DNA of 37,942 bases, taken from assembly GCA_948485625.1 (NCBI GenBank), contig CAOMRW010000006.1, positions 1 through 37,942 of the forward strand. Reading direction: 5' to 3'. This document shows, one piece after another, positions 33,546-37,942 of the stretch. A program made the position numbers and the translations under genes. Positions within the stretch are counted from its first letter, which is position 1. Each line of letters begins with the position of its first letter. The notes under the pieces are model-generated. The model searched no databases. It was given only the letters and a program-made list of their open reading frames with translations, and was not told where the DNA came from. Source of the DNA: an uncultured Clostridia bacterium (lineage in GTDB: Bacteria; Bacillota; Clostridia; TANB77; CAG-508).

Positions 33546-34271
33546 ATAATTATCCCCCAGTATAACTGGGGGATTTTCATATCGGCCTATAAGGCCTTGA
33601 TACCAGCTGGCACTGAAGTGCCTCAGTTTGACAGCTATCGCCATTTACACTTGCATTATTTTTACTTGCTACCCTTAAAAGGGTCTTTATATTCTTTTAT
33701 TGTTATTTGATCTGTCATCATATCTTCTTTTAACTGATTTGCTACATATCTTGCTACCGCTGTCTTATTATTTTCTACTATACTTACATAATATCCTCGA
33801 CACCAAAATACTCTGTTTCCATATTTGTACTTTAAATTTGCGTGCCTCTCAAATATTATTAATGTACTCTTTCCTTTCAAATATCCTACAAAACTTGATA
33901 TACTAAGTTTTGGTGGCATACTTACGTACATATGTATATGGTCTGGACATGCCTCCGCTTCTATTATTTCCACTTCTTTCCTTCTACATAGTTCTCTCAA
34001 TATCATTCCTATTTCTCTTTTTAGGTTACCATATATTTCTTTTCTTCTAAATTTTGGTGCAAATACAATATGGTACTTGCATTCCCATGTTGTATGTGCT
34101 AAACTTTCTGTGTATGAACTTTTCATACTTCCAACTCCTTTCATGATTTATATTTTAGCTGTCAAACTTTAAATATTATATCATGTCTGAGTTGGTTTTT
34201 TGTTACTTTGTGCAAAACTATAAGTTTTATAATGCCCCCAGCATAGCTGGGGGTTTACTTTAATGTTAATA
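33546..34271 (-). mobile_element. IS200/IS605-family element, right inverted copy (726 bp)
   Basis: This is the reverse complement of the left copy over the full 726 bp as far as I can read. Its left end (34271) directly borders the terminator of the giant surface-protein gene. Together with the left copy it makes a 2.16-kb inverted-repeat structure. Confidence 0.92.
33662..34126 (-). CDS. tnpA: IS200-type transposase TnpA (right copy)
   Basis: The encoded protein is the same 154 residues as the left copy, with HUH PDHIHMYV and Tyr127 of VARYVANQ intact, so both elements look transposition-competent. Start at 34126 by the same ribosome-site argument. Its 3' end faces the passenger gene, so the two transposase genes converge on it. 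Confidence 0.96.
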   Translation of the reverse strand: MKSSYTESLAHTTWECKYHIVFAPKFRRKEIYGNLKREIGMILRELCRRKEVEIIEAEACPDHIHMYVSMPPKLSISSFVGYLKGKSTLIIFERHANLKYKYGNRVFWCRGYYVSIVENNKTAVARYVANQLKEDMMTDQITIKEYKDPFKGSK

Positions 34272-34274
34272 TAA

Positions 34275-34307
34275 AAATAAGGTAAAATTTCTTTTACCTT
34301 ATTTTTT
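34275..34307 (-). terminator. Terminator of the giant surface-protein gene
   Basis: AAATAAGGTAAAA and TTTTACCTTATTT form a 13-bp stem with the loop GAAA (minus strand), followed by further T residues, 7 bp after the stop codon. The right IS200 copy begins immediately beyond. Confidence 0.85.
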
Positions 34308-34313
34308 ATTATA

Positions 34314-37300
34314 TTATTTTGCTGTATAAGTTACTGTAATTGTTGAACCTGCTGGTATTTTTGTTAAGTCTATATAATATCCTCTTGTTTCATTTCCAGC
34401 TACAACTCCATCAGCAATTGCTGTTGCACATGATGTATAAGTCTTAGTTCCTACTTTTAATGTAAATTCTGCATTTATATTAATATCTGTTAATTCTAAT
34501 TTACCATTTATTCTTTCTGTCTCAGTCATAATTCTTTCTTCACTTTTTGGAACTACTGATTCTATAATTTTATTCATTATATCATTTAATTGTGCTTCAG
34601 TCATTTCTCCAAAATATGCGCCATCAGCATAACTATATTTTCCAAGATATGGATTATTTTCATTTTTTAATTTTTCATATAATTTATATTCTTTAGAATT
34701 TCTTCCATATTTACTACAACTTGTTATATTTGTACTATTTGGATTTAATGATGTTGTTCCATACGCATTATCTTTTGAAATTCCCATTCCTATTGTATAC
34801 ATTTTAGCAGTTGTTCCGTAATTTTTGCCTACTAAATTTTTATAATAATTTGCTGATAATATTGTATAATATCCTTCATTTTCAGTAATGTTCTTTTCAT
34901 TTCCTGGACCTTTTCTATCTCCATATGTTACATTACTATAATTTGTTGTATATAGTGTTGGTAATCCATCTGAAACTAGAATAATTACTGGTGTTCTTGT
35001 TACCTCTATTCCATCAATATTTACAGTTTTATTTGTAGCTCCTGTTAAAACATCTGAAGCTTGTTTAATCCCCATCTGTGTATATGTTGCTCCTGTAACA
35101 TCTCTAGAGACTTTAGTTGCATCATTTACATTTGTATATATTTCATCACCATTTTTATTAGATTTTATATATTCATTTCCAGATTTAGCTATATGTTTAT
35201 CTAATTTTAATAGTGTTTGTGCTCCTGTGATTGATGACTCTTTTGAAGAAGAACCACTAAATCCAACTACTCCAACTCTATTATTTTTATTAGCATTTAA
35301 TATTTGTTTCATAGCTTTATTTACAGCTGAAACCATATTTTTTGTTCTAGAACCTTCCATACTTCCTGAAGTATCTAGTACAAACACTACATCTATTGGA
35401 ACTTTTACTTCTGATGTACTTGTTTCTGTACGTACTTTTGTTATTGTTCCTGATATTGGTTTATTATATGTGTTTGTTATTGTTAATTGTCCTTGTTCAT
35501 TTATTGTACAAGCAGAAGCTGTATATCCTGGTACTGCTGTTTCTGATACTGTATATGTTATTGTATTTCCATTTGTGTCTTCTAATGGTAAGTTATTCCA
35601 TGTTTTTGACCAATTATCTGTTGCTTTTAATGTTACTGCTTCTCCTTCTGCTTTTCCGTTTTTTAATAATTGAACTACTATTTGAGATGGTCTACATGAT
35701 TCATAATTTTTATCATTCCATACTTTTACAAATGTTTTATTTCCTGTTGTTGGTACAAATTTTGTTCCTATTTCTGCACTATCTTGATCATCATATTTAG
35801 TATTATTATATTTTCCATCTGCTGTTGCAGTATTTATAAAATCTTTTCCATAATTTTGTCCTGAAACATCAGATTTTGTTAATGTATATGAAACTGTTAA
35901 TACTATACTTTCTTGTGGTTGTAATGTAATATCATCTCTTCCTAATAAATTATTATCTTTATTTACTTGATTTCCTGTTGTTATAACTATATTAGAAAGT
36001 CTTTCTGGTAGTGTAACACTTTCAACTTTTACATTTCTATTATCTGTAACTCTTACATTAGATAATGTTGTATTTCCTGTATTTGTTGCTACTATTTTGT
36101 AAGTAATTGTATCACCTTGTTTTGCTTCAATTCCACTTACATTAATATTTTCAAATGATGATTTTATTCCATCAACAGTTAATGCTATAACATCTTTTTG
36201 AACATCTATTGTAGGTGTTGTTTCTATTATTATAACTTTTTCTGGTGTTTTATCTCCTACTGTTGCTACATTCTTAATTACTCCACCTTTATCTATATCT
36301 TCTTGAGTTACTGTATATATTCCTGTTAATTTTTCTGATTTTCCTACTCCTAATGTTCCAATTGTTGTACTTAATTTTATCATATCATCTTTTACAGATA
36401 TATTTTTTAATGTTGTATTTCCTGTATTTGTTACTGTTATTGTATATGTTACTTTCTCTCCTACAGTTGTTACTTTTTCTTTATCAGCTGTTTTTATTGC
36501 TGTATAACTTGAATTTTGTTCTACTGTTGTTTCTTCTTCTGGAGTCTTATCTCCTACTATTGCAACATTTTTAATTACTCCACCTTTATCTATGTCTTTT
36601 TGCTCTACAATATATTTACCTGTTAATATTTGTGATTTTCCTACTTCAATTGTTTCAATTGTTGTATCTAATCCTACCATATCGTCTTTTACAGGTATAT
36701 TTTTCAATGTTGTATTTCCTGTATTTGTTACTGTTATTGTATATGTTATTTCTTCTCCTGCTGTTGTTACTTTTTCTTTATCTGCTTTCTTTGTTGCTGT
36801 ATAACTTGAGTTTTGTTCTACTGTTACAGTTTTTTCTGGTGTTTTATCTCCTACTGTTGCTACATTCTTGATTACTCCACCTTTATCTATATCTTGTTGT
36901 GTCACTACATATTTTCCAGTTCTTGATACTGATTTTCCTACTTCAACTTTTTCAATTATTGTATCTAATCCTATCATTTCATCTTTTACAGGTATATTTT
37001 CCAATGTTGTATTTCCTGTATTTGTTACTGTTATTGTATATGTTATTTCTTCTCCAACTTTTGATACTTTCTCTTTATCAGCTGTCTTTACCGCTGTATA
37101 ACTTGAATCTTGTTCTATTACTGTTTTTTCCTCTGGTGTCTTATCTCCTACTGTTGCTACATTTTTAATTTCTTCACCCTTGTCTATATCTTGTTGTGTT
37201 ACTATATATTTTCCAGTTACAGTTTTTGATTCTCCTACTTCAATTGATTCAATTGTTGTATCTAATCCTATCATTTTATCTTTTACAGGTATGTTTTTCA

Positions 37301-37942
37301 ATGTTGTATTTCCTGTATTTGTTACTGTTATTGTATATGTTATTTCTTCTCCTGCTGTTGTTACTTTTTCTTTATCTGCTTTCTTTGTTGCTGTATAACT
37401 TGAGTTTTGTTCTACTGTTACAGTTTTTTCTGGTGTTTTATCTCCTACTGTTGCTACATTCTTGATTACTCCACCTTTATCTATATCTTGTTGTGTCACT
37501 ACATATTTTCCAGTTCTTGATACTGATTTTCCTACTTCAATTGATTCAATTGTTTCATCTAATCCTATCATTTCATCTTTTACAGGTATATTTTTCAATG
37601 TTGTATTTCCTGTATTTGTTACTGTTATTGTATATGTTATTTCTTCTCCTGCTGTTGTTACTTTTTCTTTATCTGCTTTCTTTGTTGCTGTATAACTTGA
37701 GTTTTGTTCTACTGTTACAGTTTTTTCTGGTGTTTTATCTCCTACTGTTGCTACATTCTTGATTACTCCACCTTTATCTATATCTTGTTGTGTCACTACA
37801 TATTTTCCAGTTCTTGATACTGATTTTCCTACTTCAATTGATTCAATTGTTTCATCTAATCCTATCATTTCATCTTTTACAGGTATATTTTTCAATGTTG
37901 TATTTCCTGTATTTGTTACTGTTATTGTATATGTTATTTCTT
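34314..37942 (-). CDS. Giant surface protein, C-terminal part: DUF11 repeats, Cna-B, VWA
   Basis: About 1,200 residues are visible; the frame stays open to the window edge, so the N-terminus is missing. From the edge inward there are six to seven DUF11-type repeats of 99 residues (SSYTATKKADKEKV ... TYTITVTNTGNTTLKN), then a diverged repeat, a Cna-B domain (NKTFVKVWNDKNYESCRPSQIVVQLLKNG ... YTVSETAVPGY) and a VWA domain with MIDAS VLDTSGSMEG and SDGLPTLY. The C-terminus ends GSTITVTYTAK with no sortase motif or membrane helix, unlike the VWA/LPKAG protein at 21.8 kb, and a natural terminator follows, so this is not truncation by the IS. Isopeptide-stabilised stalk with an adhesive tip is the likely design; the tip is C-terminal. 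Confidence 0.88.
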   Translation of the reverse strand, partial: EITYTITVTNTGNTTLKNIPVKDEMIGLDETIESIEVGKSVSRTGKYVVTQQDIDKGGVIKNVATVGDKTPEKTVTVEQNSSYTATKKADKEKVTTAGEEITYTITVTNTGNTTLKNIPVKDEMIGLDETIESIEVGKSVSRTGKYVVTQQDIDKGGVIKNVATVGDKTPEKTVTVEQNSSYTATKKADKEKVTTAGEEITYTITVTNTGNTTLKNIPVKDKMIGLDTTIESIEVGESKTVTGKYIVTQQDIDKGEEIKNVATVGDKTPEEKTVIEQDSSYTAVKTADKEKVSKVGEEITYTITVTNTGNTTLENIPVKDEMIGLDTIIEKVEVGKSVSRTGKYVVTQQDIDKGGVIKNVATVGDKTPEKTVTVEQNSSYTATKKADKEKVTTAGEEITYTITVTNTGNTTLKNIPVKDDMVGLDTTIETIEVGKSQILTGKYIVEQKDIDKGGVIKNVAIVGDKTPEEETTVEQNSSYTAIKTADKEKVTTVGEKVTYTITVTNTGNTTLKNISVKDDMIKLSTTIGTLGVGKSEKLTGIYTVTQEDIDKGGVIKNVATVGDKTPEKVIIIETTPTIDVQKDVIALTVDGIKSSFENINVSGIEAKQGDTITYKIVATNTGNTTLSNVRVTDNRNVKVESVTLPERLSNIVITTGNQVNKDNNLLGRDDITLQPQESIVLTVSYTLTKSDVSGQNYGKDFINTATADGKYNNTKYDDQDSAEIGTKFVPTTGNKTFVKVWNDKNYESCRPSQIVVQLLKNGKAEGEAVTLKATDNWSKTWNNLPLEDTNGNTITYTVSETAVPGYTASACTINEQGQLTITNTYNKPISGTITKVRTETSTSEVKVPIDVVFVLDTSGSMEGSRTKNMVSAVNKAMKQILNANKNNRVGVVGFSGSSSKESSITGAQTLLKLDKHIAKSGNEYIKSNKNGDEIYTNVNDATKVSRDVTGATYTQMGIKQASDVLTGATNKTVNIDGIEVTRTPVIILVSDGLPTLYTTNYSNVTYGDRKGPGNEKNITENEGYYTILSANYYKNLVGKNYGTTAKMYTIGMGISKDNAYGTTSLNPNSTNITSCSKYGRNSKEYKLYEKLKNENNPYLGKYSYADGAYFGEMTEAQLNDIMNKIIESVVPKSEERIMTETERINGKLELTDININAEFTLKVGTKTYTSCATAIADGVVAGNETRGYYIDLTKIPAGSTITVTYTAK
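36480..37942 (-). repeat. Tandem 297-bp coding repeats (99 codons)
   Basis: Shifting by 297 bp superimposes the sequence at 36899, 37196, 37493 and 37790. The two units nearest the window end are identical in most positions at DNA level, others differ by several percent, and units before about 36,480 are clearly diverged. Near-identity points to recent duplication or homogenisation, and the true copy number could be miscounted by short-read assembly. Confidence 0.9.

Noticed and set aside
32108..34271. Classical composite transposon with cargo
   Set aside because: IS200-type TnpA acts on single strands with its own hairpin ends and does not mobilise inverted pairs as DDE elements do; the passenger composition matches the host, so two separate insertions are simpler.

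Overview
The window is very AT-rich, gene-dense bacterial DNA from a low-GC Firmicutes lineage, most likely an uncultured gut-type member of the Clostridia. The evidence is strong GGAG-type ribosome sites, a CIRCE-controlled groESL operon, a radA-disA pair, dipicolinate synthase DpsA (an endospore gene), MreB, sortase-type surface proteins and clostridial prepilin-like proteins that begin with a G-ITLIALV motif. I cannot name the species.

Layout. 1-2.3 kb: tRNA-Gly and groEL/groES with CIRCE. 2.5-9.9 kb: a DUF1846 protein, a membrane protein, a cyclophilin, disA, radA, a REP-associated tyrosine transposase (RAYT) and a 100-aa protein. 9.9-14.1 kb: mtaB and mreB on the minus strand, then the plus-strand operon tsaE-tsaB-rimI. 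14.1-18.9 kb: an Rpn-type nuclease, two prepilin-like surface proteins and a small ribbon-helix-helix protein. 18.9-31.6 kb: ylmH-like, dxs, a VWA/LPKAG surface protein, uppP, dpsA, a TPR protein, alr, a lytic transglycosylase, polA and lepB. 31.7-34.3 kb: a 54-aa membrane micro-protein and two identical inverted IS200-type elements around one membrane-protein gene. 34.3 kb to the end: the C-terminal part of a giant DUF11/Cna-B/VWA surface protein with near-identical 297-bp repeats.

Main discovery candidate. Three otherwise intact genes (radA twice, alr once, a prepilin-like gene once) change reading frame by +1, and every change is at the same sequence: a zero-frame CGG codon followed by T, where skipping the C gives GGT (Gly) and restores the protein. 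Reading every gene by eye, I found no CGG used as an ordinary sense codon anywhere else in the window, although CGG occurs about 18 times out of frame on coding strands, and CGT and CGA are used for Arg. This looks like a genome in which CGG is unassigned or starved and works as a +1 recoding site (NNN C GGT), like the hungry-codon frameshift of yeast Ty3. Alternatives are systematic sequence error or coincidental decay.

Other signals. There are two families of short palindromic GGGACG repeats; one flanks the RAYT gene in inverted orientation, and copies repeatedly abut or supply stop codons (the dxs C-terminus is written by a repeat). Triple TGTAA-type direct repeats with exact 11-bp spacing, a WalR/PhoP-like architecture, lie in three promoter regions (the 100-aa gene, mreB/tsaE, lepB/micro-protein). 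The groESL promoter has a second, degenerate CIRCE with exact 9-9-9 geometry over its -35 box. Both IS200 copies sit next to intrinsic terminators.

Functionally, much of the window serves the envelope: MreB for shape, UppP for undecaprenyl phosphate, Alr for D-Ala, a lytic transglycosylase, LepB for export, and several surface proteins. The rest is core maintenance: PolA, RadA, DisA, t6A and ms2t6A tRNA modification, DXS and GroESL.
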